Source of the DNA: DASTPP01 sp035762175 | GTDB taxonomy: Bacteria; Myxococcota_A; Polyangia; Polyangiales; Polyangiaceae | NCBI GenBank assembly: GCA_035762175.1 | Contig: DASTPP010000384.1 | Span: forward strand, 1-22,022 | DNA: 22,022 nt | Direction: 5' to 3' | In this document: piece after piece, positions 1 to 6,417 of the stretch | How positions within the stretch are numbered: the stretch's first letter is position 1 | How the letters are laid out: each line of letters opens with the position of its first letter | Translations under genes and position numbers: made by a program | The notes under the pieces: model-generated | What the model saw: the letters and a program-made list of their open reading frames with translations, nothing else | Told to the model about the DNA's origin: nothing | Databases searched by the model: none

Positions 1-125
1 CGAACTTCCAGGGGGTGCCGAGCGCGGTCTTCGCCGACCGCGACGGCTTCTCGGTCGCCAGCCAGCAGACGCTCGGGCCGGGGGCGACCGCGTCCTGGCA
101 CGGCACGTTCGTGGCCGAGGCCTGA
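1..125 (+). CDS. C-terminal end of an unidentified protein (5' end outside window)
   Basis: An open frame enters from the left edge and stops at TGA 123-125, giving about 40 residues that end in SWHGTFVAEA. The composition is that of a normal soluble protein, with strong G/C third positions. The family is not recognisable from this piece. Its stop is followed directly by the ATG of the next gene (TGAATG), so it is probably the upstream member of the same transcription unit. Because the genes behind it include a cell-wall lytic enzyme and holin-like membrane proteins, it could be a virion or tail component, but that is inference from context only. Confidence 0.55.
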   Translation, partial: NFQGVPSAVFADRDGFSVASQQTLGPGATASWHGTFVAEA

Positions 126-575
126 ATGCCCGTGGCCGAGCGGACGGGGGAGGAGCTGGTGCAAGCCTGCGCGGTCTGCGGCGCCCGGAGCCGGCACCCG
201 CTGGCGGCGTTGCGAGCGAGCCCCTTCGAGGGCGTGGAGCGCGGAGCGGGCGTCGTCGCACTCGCGCCGTGCGCGCCCTGCGGCGCGGTCGAGTTCCTCC
301 TCCCCTCGCCCGAGGGCGAGCCCGAGCATCCGTCGCCGGGCAGCCGCGGGCACCTGCACCGGCTGCTCGTCGACCACCTGCACGCGCGCCTGCTCGCCGC
401 CGGCGGCGACGGCGGCGAGCCGGGCCGCCCGCGGCCGGGGCCGAGCGACGAGGAACTTCGGCGCTGGTTTCCGGGCGGCCTTCGCCTGCCGCCGTCGAAG
501 GCGGAAGCGCTGCGGCCGACCGGGCCCGACGACCCGGCCTTGCGGGCCATCGCCGCGGGAAAGGGCCGTGGCTAG
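126..575 (+). CDS. Small protein with two CxxC knuckles (zinc-ribbon-like), unknown function
   Basis: This 149-residue protein starts at the ATG touching the previous stop. Two CxxC pairs, CAVC near residue 15 and CAPC near residue 50, are spaced as in a treble-clef or zinc-ribbon fold and probably bind one zinc ion. The rest is Pro/Gly/Arg-rich with a short helical stretch (LHRLLVDHLHARLLAA, about residues 77-92). No catalytic motif or family was recognised. The gene overlaps the next by 8 bases (568-575), which suggests translational coupling to the glycosyltransferase. In phage-like operons such proteins are often head, tail or adaptor accessory proteins; that role is not shown here. Confidence 0.6.
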   Translation: MPVAERTGEELVQACAVCGARSRHPLAALRASPFEGVERGAGVVALAPCAPCGAVEFLLPSPEGEPEHPSPGSRGHLHRLLVDHLHARLLAAGGDGGEPGRPRPGPSDEELRRWFPGGLRLPPSKAEALRPTGPDDPALRAIAAGKGRG

Positions 576-1839
576 CGACGGCCCCGACCCGACCTCGCTC
601 GCGCCGTTGGGCGCCTGCATTCCCCCGGCCCGTACCGCCATGCGCGCCGGCCCTCCGAACCCGAACCCCGAGGCCCCGGAGGCCCCGCCCCCCCCGAGCC
701 TCCGCATGACCCCTGCCGACGAACATCGTCCCGGCCCCTCCGGGGCGCCCGAGCGCGCCCCGCACGTCCTGCTCTTCTACCGAAACCGCTTCGCCGCCCC
801 GGCGAACGCCCTCGCCCCCGTGCCGCAGTGCCACATCGGCCTCGGGGTCAACGCCCTGCACACGACGCGCGTGCTCCGAAGGCTCGGCGTCCGGGCCTTC
901 CCGTACGGCGTCTGGACGGCGGGCGACCTCCGCGCGCGCCTCCGCGAGCACCCCGAGGCGACGCACGCGGTGCTCGAGGCGCCCTGGGTGCCGCGCGACG
1001 AGACCGAGGCCCTGCTCGCCGCCTACCCGCACGTCCATTTCGTCGTGCGGTGCCACTCGCAGATCGGCTTTTTGCAGGTCGAGGCGGGCGCCATCACGCT
1101 GCTGCGCGAGCTCTTGCTCCTGCAGGAGAGCGTGCTGAACCTGTCGGTCGCGGGCAACAGCCCGCGCTTCACCCGCTTCGTCGAGCGCGCCTACGGCGGC
1201 CGGTGCCTCCACCTGCCGAACCTCTACGACGCCGAGCGCGGCCCCGCGCCAGGCCGATCGCCCCTGCGGGGCGAAGGGCGCCCCTTGCGCGTCGGCAGCT
1301 TCGGCGCGATGCGCCTCTTGAAGAACCACACGACCTCGGCCGCCGCGGCCCTGCTCGCCGCCCGCGCGCTCGGCCGCGAGCTCGCCTTCTGGGTGTCGGT
1401 CGACGGCAACGACGACGGGGGCACGAGCATCGTCTACGCCCTGCGCGCGATGTTCGCGGGGCTGCCGTGGGCGACGCTCGTCGAGCAGCCCTGGCAGGAC
1501 TGGCCCGCCTTCCGCCGCACGGTCGCGCACATGGACCTGTGCCTGCAGCTGTCGCACACCGAGACGTTCAACATCACGACCGCCGACGCGGTGGCCGAGG
1601 GCGTGCCGTGCGTCGTCAGCCCCGCCATCGAGTGGGCGCCGGAGGCGTGGAAGGTCGACAGTGACCGGCCCGAGGACGCCGCGCGCGTCGCGCTCGGGCT
1701 CCTCGCCTCGGACGAGGCGCCGGCCGAGGGCAAGGGCGCGCTCGAGCGCTTCGTGCGGCGGGCGGGCCTGCACTGGCTGGCCTTCCTCGGTCGGCTGACC
1801 GACCCCGACGCGCTCGCCCTGCTCGGGGAGGACGACTGA
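568..1839 (+). CDS. GT-B (GT4-like) glycosyltransferase
   Basis: A 423-residue protein whose first ~65 residues are Pro-rich and disordered-looking. A two-Rossmann-domain glycosyltransferase body follows. The N-terminal domain includes VVRCHSQIGFLQVE near residue 155. The C-terminal sugar-nucleotide domain begins near LRVGSFGAMRLLKNH (about residue 240) and carries the donor-site motif TETFNITTADAVAEGVPCVV. That motif resembles the GT4 EX7E signature with Asp as second acid (E332, D340). GTG 568 was chosen because GGAAAGGG lies just upstream; ATG 640 or ATG 706 would remove the low-complexity leader. It probably transfers a sugar to a polysaccharide or virion/surface protein; donor and acceptor cannot be read from sequence. 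It sits between the zinc-ribbon gene (8-base overlap) and the transglycosylase (1-base gap). Confidence 0.8.
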   Translation: MASDGPDPTSLAPLGACIPPARTAMRAGPPNPNPEAPEAPPPPSLRMTPADEHRPGPSGAPERAPHVLLFYRNRFAAPANALAPVPQCHIGLGVNALHTTRVLRRLGVRAFPYGVWTAGDLRARLREHPEATHAVLEAPWVPRDETEALLAAYPHVHFVVRCHSQIGFLQVEAGAITLLRELLLLQESVLNLSVAGNSPRFTRFVERAYGGRCLHLPNLYDAERGPAPGRSPLRGEGRPLRVGSFGAMRLLKNHTTSAAAALLAARALGRELAFWVSVDGNDDGGTSIVYALRAMFAGLPWATLVEQPWQDWPAFRRTVAHMDLCLQLSHTETFNITTADAVAEGVPCVVSPAIEWAPEAWKVDSDRPEDAARVALGLLASDEAPAEGKGALERFVRRAGLHWLAFLGRLTDPDALALLGEDD

Positions 1840-1840
1840 C

Positions 1841-2311
1841 GTGGCGGCCTGGGTCCTGTCGCTCTTGCTCTTCTTGCAGCCGGACGCGCCCTGGCGCGCG
1901 AGCTACGACGAGACCGCTCGCGCCATCGCCGAGGCGGCCGAGCGCGCGGAGCCGCTCTTCCCCGGGCCCGACGGCCGCGCGCGCACCGCCGCGCTTCTCG
2001 TGGCCGTCGCCTACCACGAGAGCCGCTTCGACCCGAAGGCGGTGGGCGACGGGGGCCGCTCGTTCGGTCTCTTCCAGCTGCAGCGCGGGGGCGCGTCGAA
2101 TTTCACCCCCCAGGTCGCCGCGCGGCGGTCGCTCGCGATGATTCGGTCCTCGAGGAACGCGTGCCGCGACCGCCCCGAGAACGAGCGACTCGCCGCCTAC
2201 GCCTCGGGCCGCTGCGACCGGGGGCTCGAGGCCTCGCGCGCCCGCATGCGGCTCGGCCGGTCGCTCTTCGCCGGACACCCGCCGCGCGAGCCCGCTCAGG
2301 AAGCGCCGTGA
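1841..2311 (+). CDS. Membrane-anchored lytic transglycosylase (SLT-like)
   Basis: A 156-residue protein that probably cleaves the MurNAc-GlcNAc bond of peptidoglycan. A short hydrophobic N-terminus (AWVLSLLLFLQ) looks like a signal or anchor helix. The catalytic domain shows AVAYHESRFDP, with E60 as likely general acid, then GRSFGLFQLQ (about 72-81) and a late NERLAAYASGRC segment: the ES, GLxQ and AAYN-like motifs of SLT enzymes. At this size it is a bare catalytic domain. GTG 1841 follows the previous stop by one base. The next gene starts within its stop codon (GTGA), so the two are translationally coupled. Beside a holin-like gene, a role as phage endolysin is plausible. Confidence 0.8.
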   Translation: MAAWVLSLLLFLQPDAPWRASYDETARAIAEAAERAEPLFPGPDGRARTAALLVAVAYHESRFDPKAVGDGGRSFGLFQLQRGGASNFTPQVAARRSLAMIRSSRNACRDRPENERLAAYASGRCDRGLEASRARMRLGRSLFAGHPPREPAQEAP

Positions 2312-2664
2312 ACGACCTCGAGCGCGTCGCCGTTGTCATCGCCCTCGTCGGCGCCTTCCGCACCCGGAACGCCGCGGGCCACCTGTACGCCCCCTTCCTC
2401 GAGGGCAACCTGGTGACGCTCGTGGCGGCGCTGGTCGGGGCGGCGCTGTGCGCGGTCGGCAGCCCGTCGCCGCCCTGGTACGCGCTCGCCCGCGGCCTCG
2501 TGCTCGGGACGGTAGCCGCGGGGGTGATGACGGCGCTCACGTACGCGGGCGATCACGTCGGCACCGCCCTCGGCCGCACCCTGGCCGCCGCGCGTCCGAG
2601 GCCTTGGGACGCCCGCGCGGACGCCGCCGACGCCGCCACCCGCGAAGGGAGGCCGCGCCCGTGA
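2308..2664 (+). CDS. Holin-like small integral membrane protein
   Basis: A 118-residue protein starting at GTG 2308, which overlaps the transglycosylase stop by four bases and has AGGAAG six bases upstream. It shows two clear hydrophobic segments (NLVTLVAALVGAALCAV, about 32-48, and LARGLVLGTVAAGVMTALTYA, about 58-78) and a weaker one near the N-terminus (VAVVIALVGAF). The tail is charged and Arg/Asp-rich. Small size, stacked membrane helices, polar tail and coupling to a muralytic enzyme are the usual features of a phage holin. Holins share little sequence, so the call rests on architecture and context. Confidence 0.55.
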   Translation: MNDLERVAVVIALVGAFRTRNAAGHLYAPFLEGNLVTLVAALVGAALCAVGSPSPPWYALARGLVLGTVAAGVMTALTYAGDHVGTALGRTLAAARPRPWDARADAADAATREGRPRP

Positions 2665-2707
2665 CGCGCCCCCGCCGCCAAGGACCGGCGGAAAAGGGGG
2701 CTCGGCC

Positions 2708-2875
2708 GTGAGCCACCTGCGCCCGCCGAGGCGCCGCCCCGTGCGCCTCTCCCTCCTCGATCGCGTCGCGCTCGGCTGCGCCGTCGCGCTCGCGTGGATG
2801 GTCATGCCCTTCTACCACGGGCTCGCTTGGCTCTCGACGCGATGGCGACGGCGGCGCCGGCAGAATGCGCTGTGA
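2708..2875 (+). CDS. 55-residue single-pass membrane protein, unknown
   Basis: This short frame starts at GTG 2708 with AAGGGGG upstream and ends at TGA 2873-2875. It has a basic N-terminus, one hydrophobic helix (VALGCAVALAWMVMPFYHGLAW, given here only as the core of residues 21-42) and a strongly basic C-terminus ending RRRRRQNAL. It follows the holin-like gene by 43 bases on the same strand and fits a lysis-accessory or spanin-like membrane protein, but nothing in its sequence proves this. Its 3' end overlaps the tail of the opposing IS66 remnant. A run of basic residues from GC-rich DNA makes a chance frame possible. Confidence 0.4.
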   Translation: MSHLRPPRRRPVRLSLLDRVALGCAVALAWMVMPFYHGLAWLSTRWRRRRRQNAL

Positions 2876-3459
2876 AGGCGCGCGCGGCGCTGCCGAATTA
2901 TCCTCTCGCGGCCCCCCCGAGAACGTAGGCCGCCCCCGTCTTCGGTGGCCTCGAGTCGTTCCTCGACCTGAGCGCGCGCCTGCGACGAGAAGACAAGGAG
3001 CGCGCTCAAGCACGCGTCGTTGCCGATGCCGTCGCACACCCGGCCCGACAGCCGCTCGAAGCCGGAGCGCGGGTCGGCCGGCTTGAGCGCGACGGAGGTC
3101 TGCACACCGGCCGGGATTACCGCGCCGCCCTCGAGCGCGCGGACCACGTCGGCGAGCAAGGCGGGGTCGAAGCCCGGGGCGACGCGCACGCGCACGGCGC
3201 CGACCTCGAGCACCAGCTCCGAGGCGCCGGCCGCCGGCGCCGGCGTCGGCTTGCTCGGCACGACGCGCACGAAGCGCGGCGAGGGCTCCGCCGGCCCGAG
3301 CCGTTGGGCCCACGAGCGCAGGGCGGAGGCGGAGTCGTCCCGCCCCTGGACGAATTTGGCGACCGGTTCGCCGCTCGCGCGCCAGGCGCGCACGTGCTCG
3401 GCCCAAAGAGACTCGTTGGTCGTCGCTGTCGAGGTCGTCCTGCCCGCGAGGATGCCCAC
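2812..3459 (-). pseudogene. Fused, decayed IS66 TnpA-TnpB accessory proteins
   Basis: The 215-residue frame begins like IS66 TnpA: ESLWAEHVRAWRASGEPVAKF is the N-terminal helix-turn-helix region (about 16-36), followed by the FVRVVPSKP strand and the C-terminal LVLEVGAVRVRVAPGFDPALL block. Without a stop it continues into a TnpB-like N-terminus, VIPAGVQTSVALKPADPRSG (about 113-132), then FERLSGRV. This matches the usual 'IPAGVxxxLAxxPxDMRKGFDGL' pattern with the key DMRKGFDGL degraded to DPRSGFERL. After LLVFSS similarity is lost, and the tail (RIIRQRRARLHSAFCRRRRR) is non-protein-like. Intact IS66 elements keep tnpA and tnpB separate, so this is a fused and decaying remnant. Confidence 0.7.
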
Positions 3460-3502
3460 CGCCGGCCGGACGCGGAAGAACGAGGGTTTACGCAGCGGTT
3501 AC
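2812..3502 (-). mobile_element. IS66-family insertion sequence remnant (left end with tnpA/tnpB)
   Basis: The minus strand encodes an IS66 TnpA-like protein running into a TnpB-like segment (separate entry). About 25-45 bases upstream of its start, the minus strand reads GTAACCGCTGCGTAAACCC (3502-3484). It begins with GTAA as IS66-family terminal repeats do, and I take it as the likely left end. No tnpC (DDE transposase) and no right terminal repeat are present, so the element is truncated and cannot move by itself. The break falls at the end of the phage-like cluster. Seen: the ORF and GTAA end. Known: IS66 organisation tnpA-tnpB-tnpC. Inferred: deletion of the rest. Confidence 0.65.
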
Positions 3503-3559
3503 GGCGCGAGCAAGGGCCTGGCGGAGTGCGAGCGTGAGGGAATCCATCGAAACGACCTG

Positions 3560-3586
3560 CTTTCTGCGCCCCGAGGGCGCAGAAAG
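3560..3586. terminator. 12-bp perfect hairpin, possible bidirectional terminator
   Basis: CTTTCTGCGCCC (3560-3571) pairs perfectly with GGGCGCAGAAAG (3575-3586) around a 3-base CGA loop. The stem closes with CTTT/AAAG and has no long T run on either strand, so intrinsic termination is possible but not typical. It lies between the IS66 left end and the truncated DUF2269 gene and may instead be a scar or binding site. Confidence 0.45.
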
Positions 3587-3618
3587 AGGCTCGGCGAGGG
3601 CGGCCTCCAGGTCAGCTC

Positions 3619-3993
3619 GTGCCCCGGCGAGTACTTACGCTCATTCTGCTCGCCGTGCTCTCGGGGCTGACGCTGGCCACGGCGCTCGGCGGCCTCTTCT
3701 CGATTGGCTGGCTGACGGTCGCGTTCGGTCTCTTTCTCTTCTCGGGCCTCGTCTGGGTCGTCGCCGACATCCCCACGCAGTACCGCGTCAAGCGGCTCTT
3801 CGCCGCGCTGCCGCCCGGCGAGGGCGCGCTGCCGCCCGAGCTGAGCCGCGTGCTGTGGCTTCGCCTCGGCCTCAACCTGTTCGCGGTCGTGCCGCTGCTC
3901 GTGGTCTTTCTGCTGATGGTGCACAAGCCCGACCTGCCGGCGCCGCTGCGCCCTGCTGCGGGCACGCGCCTCGGGGCGCCGGCCGCGCGCTGA
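3619..3993 (+). CDS. DUF2269-type integral membrane protein, 5'-truncated
   Basis: A 124-residue frame from GTG 3619 with three or four hydrophobic helices (TLILLAVLSGLTLATALGG; WLTVAFGLFLFSGLVWVVA; LNLFAVVPLLVVFLLMV). The pattern 'FSGLVWVV..PTQYRVKRL....LPPELSRVLWLRLGLN....VFLLMVHKP' matches the C-terminal two thirds of DUF2269 membrane proteins, whose function is unknown. The family's first segment, a helix with an LHV-type motif, is missing. The in-frame sequence upstream (to a TGA at 3535-3537) is Arg/Pro-rich filler through the hairpin at 3560-3586. No good ribosome site precedes the GTG. Most likely the 5' end was lost by rearrangement next to the IS66 remnant, so it may be non-functional. 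Confidence 0.6.
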   Translation: MPRRVLTLILLAVLSGLTLATALGGLFSIGWLTVAFGLFLFSGLVWVVADIPTQYRVKRLFAALPPGEGALPPELSRVLWLRLGLNLFAVVPLLVVFLLMVHKPDLPAPLRPAAGTRLGAPAAR

Positions 3994-4024
3994 GTCGGGA
4001 ATCCGCGGCGCTTTCCCGTGAGGG

Positions 4025-4108
4025 CGGGACGCGGCGCGGCTCAGCGCCGACGGCAAGCGCGTCGGCTTCCTTGCCCCGGCCGACGGCACGCTCGGAGTGT
4101 CGACCCGG
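4025..4108 (+). pseudogene. Scrap of an S9 (prolyl oligopeptidase-like) peptidase gene
   Basis: In one plus-strand frame this stretch reads RLSADGKRVGFLAPADGTLGV. This is the characteristic beta-propeller blade 'LSPDGKRLAFLAPxDGxLNVWV' found near the N-terminus of S9 family dipeptidyl-peptidase/prolyl-oligopeptidase proteins. The similarity starts abruptly after 4025 and ends by about 4108, where unrelated sequence begins. No start, ribosome site or continuation was seen. It is a short deletion remnant. The call rests on about 20 residues, but the motif is specific. Confidence 0.45.
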
Positions 4109-4168
4109 CCCGCGCGCGTCGGCCCGGGCACGGAGCCCTGCGCGGCGTCGACCCGTTCGAGTACCGTT

Positions 4169-5275
4169 CTAGCGCCTGTTCGAGCGCCGGCGCCGTCGGG
4201 CGACGAACGCCGCGGGCGCGACGAGCCCGACCATGGCAGCCCACGCCCCGACATGCCCTCGGGCCGGGGCGTACGCGCACCCGCCGCCCTCGGACGCGAC
4301 GTCGCCCCCGTTCACCGTCAGCGGGCCGGCGCCCTGGACCGCCCCCCCGCCCGCCCCGCCCGTCCCGCCCACCCCTCCCCGGCCAGGGCATTCGAGGGCG
4401 ACCTCGACGGTGTTCGTTACGAGCGTTGTGCCTTCGAAACCGATTGGGCTCACGACGTACTGAACCGTGTGCCGCTCGAACGCCGAGTCGACCTTCGAGT
4501 CGTACTGGCACGAAATCGTAACCGACTCGGTCGACGAGCGCCCGTCTCGGCCCCGGGGGCCCGCCAGGTCGGCCCCGATCGACCTCTCGTAGGGCAGCCC
4601 CGGGCCGCCCACCTCTGCGCCGTCGATCGAGACCGAGCCGTAATACGCGTACCCCCAGGGCAGCAAATCGCTCGCGGGCGTGAAGGAAAAGTCGAGGAGG
4701 TAGTCGTCGCCGGTCCCGTCGCCTCTGGGCTCCAAGCGGCGGCCGACCTCGGCGAATTCGCCCGCCGACGTCGGCGGCGGCGAGGCCGGCATGGCTCGAA
4801 AGACCTGTGCCAGGTTTACGGCCGAAATCTGCCTCTGGGCGTCGCCTTCGCCTTCGTAACAAGTCTTCACGTATTCGAAGCGGTAGTCGTGGCCCGGCTC
4901 GAGCAACGAGCGCGTGCCGTCGGGCTGGCCGCCCGCCGACCCCGGCAAGAGCAGGGCGAACGAGGGGTACGAGAATTCATAGTTTGGCTCGCGGGGCACG
5001 GCGCGCAGGGGCACCTCGCGGGGCGGGTCGGCGCTCACGTCGAGCAGGCGAACGGGCGGCAGGGGCGGCCGGCCGCTTTCGGCGAAGAACGACGTGATGT
5101 TGGCGGGCACCGGCGTCGCCCCAAGTGAGTCGTCGAGGTAGGCCGCCGGCCCCACGGTATGAATGTCACAGAAGGTCCGGGGGGGCGACGTCGCGCCCGC
5201 CGCGCCACTGAGCAGAACGACGCCCAGGCCGAAGGCGGTGGCGAGACGGCGGGGTGAAAGCAAGGAAGGGTGCAT
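4169..5275 (-). CDS. Secreted protein with MYXO-CTERM-like sorting signal
   Basis: This 368-residue protein starts at ATG 5275-5273 with AAGG about eight bases upstream; in-frame sequence further upstream is poor coding. Residues 1-29 form a signal peptide (two Arg, then a helix ending SGAAGA). The body (about 30-310) has scattered Cys residues and beta-rich character, with no enzyme motif recognised. A Gly-rich linker follows, then GGGCAYAPARGH with the single conserved-type Cys (C333), a membrane helix (about 343-358) and a terminal Arg cluster (RRRRRSNRR). That tripartite end is the MYXO-CTERM type, known in Myxococcota to be processed by a myxosortase, leaving a lipid-anchored surface protein. 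The start faces the repeat copy at 5577. Function beyond surface location is unknown. Confidence 0.8.
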   Translation of the reverse strand: MHPSLLSPRRLATAFGLGVVLLSGAAGATSPPRTFCDIHTVGPAAYLDDSLGATPVPANITSFFAESGRPPLPPVRLLDVSADPPREVPLRAVPREPNYEFSYPSFALLLPGSAGGQPDGTRSLLEPGHDYRFEYVKTCYEGEGDAQRQISAVNLAQVFRAMPASPPPTSAGEFAEVGRRLEPRGDGTGDDYLLDFSFTPASDLLPWGYAYYGSVSIDGAEVGGPGLPYERSIGADLAGPRGRDGRSSTESVTISCQYDSKVDSAFERHTVQYVVSPIGFEGTTLVTNTVEVALECPGRGGVGGTGGAGGGAVQGAGPLTVNGGDVASEGGGCAYAPARGHVGAWAAMVGLVAPAAFVARRRRRSNRR

Positions 5276-5501
5276 TCTGGTTACCTTAGAAGGGAAAGGG
5301 AAGATGACGCGGCGACGGCGTACCCGCCACGGGGGCGGGGGCGAACGTATGTTTAAGGGGGGGATCCATGGTCGAGAGACTCCCGATTGGTGCGGGGTTC
5401 GAGTGCGTCGCCGACCCGAATCAGCAAAGTACAGGCCACGGGCGCGGGCAGGCCGCGGGCGACGCGAGCGCACGAGGCGCGGGCTGATCGCTGTGTCGGC
5501 T

Positions 5502-5521
5502 TGGCACAGCGTGGCACAGCG
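5502..5521 (+). repeat. Two tandem copies of TGGCACAGCG
   Basis: TGGCACAGCG occurs at 5502-5511 and again at 5512-5521, within the 535-bp gap upstream of the MYXO-CTERM gene. It could be a paired binding site. It resembles a sigma-54 -24 element, but the -12 GC is one base too close. Confidence 0.5.
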
Positions 5522-5576
5522 TTCGGTCGAGCCAGAAGTCGGGCTGTTACCCTGATTGTCGATCGGCTTGAGGCGA

Positions 5577-5706
5577 TTCGGCACTCGGCGGCGTTTTCCA
5601 GCGACAACGGAAGGAGCGCCGGGCACCACGCCTGGGCCGACGCCAGCGAGCCGCGCCGACGCGCGCCGGCGCCCGGACGAGCCCCGGTTGGACTGCCTAT
5701 ACCTTC
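5577..5706 (+). repeat. Dispersed ~130-bp repeat, copy A
   Basis: This is the most diverged of three copies in the window. It aligns without gaps to copies at 10716 and 13910: the block CCGGTTGG lies exactly 107 bases from the shared TTCGGC start in all three. By eye it differs at about 29 of 130 positions from copy B. Conserved blocks are TTTCCAGCGACAACGGAA, GACGCGCGCCGGCGCCCGGA and GGTTGG..TGCCTA. It stays open in a frame that continues into the truncated UPF0126 gene downstream. The rest of the 5276-5810 gap shows no gene I can support. Confidence 0.8.
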
Positions 5707-5810
5707 GCGGACGTGGCGGACGTGGTGCAGGACGAGCAGCGGGGGCGGGGGTACGGCGGGCACAGCCCCCCTCGAGCGAGCAAAAAGGTTCGTCGTTTCA
5801 ACAGGTTCTC

Positions 5811-6314
5811 ATGCGCTCGCCCTGCGTCACCGCGACCGGCGGCGGCACGCTCCGCGACGTCCTCATCGGCGCGCCGAGCTTCTGGATGCGCGACCCGTTG
5901 CCGGTCATCCTCTGCGTGATCGTCTCGGTCGCCGCCTGGGTCATCCCGCTTCGCTGGTGGCCCGAGCGCGCGCTCGACCGGTTGGACGCCGCCGGGCTGG
6001 CCGCCTACTCGGTCTACGGCGCGGGCAAGGCCCTTCAGTTCGGAATCGCGCCCGTCGCGGCGGTGACGGCGGGCGTGACCACCGCCTGCGTCGGCGGCGT
6101 CATCCGTGACATCACGGCCGGGGTGCCGTCCATCTTGATGCGGCACGAGCTCTACGTCACGGCCGCCCTGCTGGCCGCGGCCGCCTTCGTGGCGCTGATC
6201 AGCGTCGGCGTTCCCGCCCCGTGGCCCGCGCTGCGCGGCTTCGGCTTGGGCTTCGCGCTGCGGGCTGCCGCCATCCGGTGGCGCCTGGCCTTGCCGGCGC
6301 ACCCGGGGCACTGA
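5811..6314 (+). CDS. UPF0126/TRIC-type channel family membrane protein, 5'-truncated
   Basis: A 167-residue frame from ATG 5811. VTATGGGTLRDVLIG (about 7-21) followed by FWMRDP is the first conserved block of the UPF0126 (TRIC-like trimeric cation channel, YicG) family. The second repeat appears as GVTTACVGGVIRDITAGVPS (about 84-103) with MRHELYVTAALLAAA after it. The normal protein is ~200 residues with two three-helix repeats. Here the first one to two helices before GGGTLRD are absent and replaced by in-frame sequence that reaches back into repeat copy A. No good Shine-Dalgarno site precedes the ATG. The body is undamaged, so the truncation may be recent. It converges with the next minus-strand gene, ending 103 bases from its stop. 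Confidence 0.7.
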   Translation: MRSPCVTATGGGTLRDVLIGAPSFWMRDPLPVILCVIVSVAAWVIPLRWWPERALDRLDAAGLAAYSVYGAGKALQFGIAPVAAVTAGVTTACVGGVIRDITAGVPSILMRHELYVTAALLAAAAFVALISVGVPAPWPALRGFGLGFALRAAAIRWRLALPAHPGH

Positions 6315-6417
6315 CGGTCAGCGCCGCATCAATCTTTCTTCTGCGCCAACGTCGGCCTCCCGGGCGAGGCGCGGGGTTCGCCGCGCGGCCCGAGGGCCGG
6401 GGGCTCTTTCCCGGCGC

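Noticed and set aside
2661..2711. 17-codon micro-ORF linking the holin-like gene to the 55-aa gene through GTGA overlaps at both ends
   Set aside because: Too short and of biased composition; the overlaps are tidy but can arise by chance in this GC-rich sequence.
4041..5128. Long open frames on both strands around the MYXO-CTERM gene
   Set aside because: They lack domain similarity and overlap a gene with signal peptide and sorting signal; open frames are expected by chance at this GC content.
5501..5521. TTGGCACAGCGTGGCAC as a sigma-54 promoter
   Set aside because: The -24-like TGGCAC is followed by GGCA one base too close for the strictly spaced -12 GC, and no recognisable gene start lies in the right place on the plus strand.
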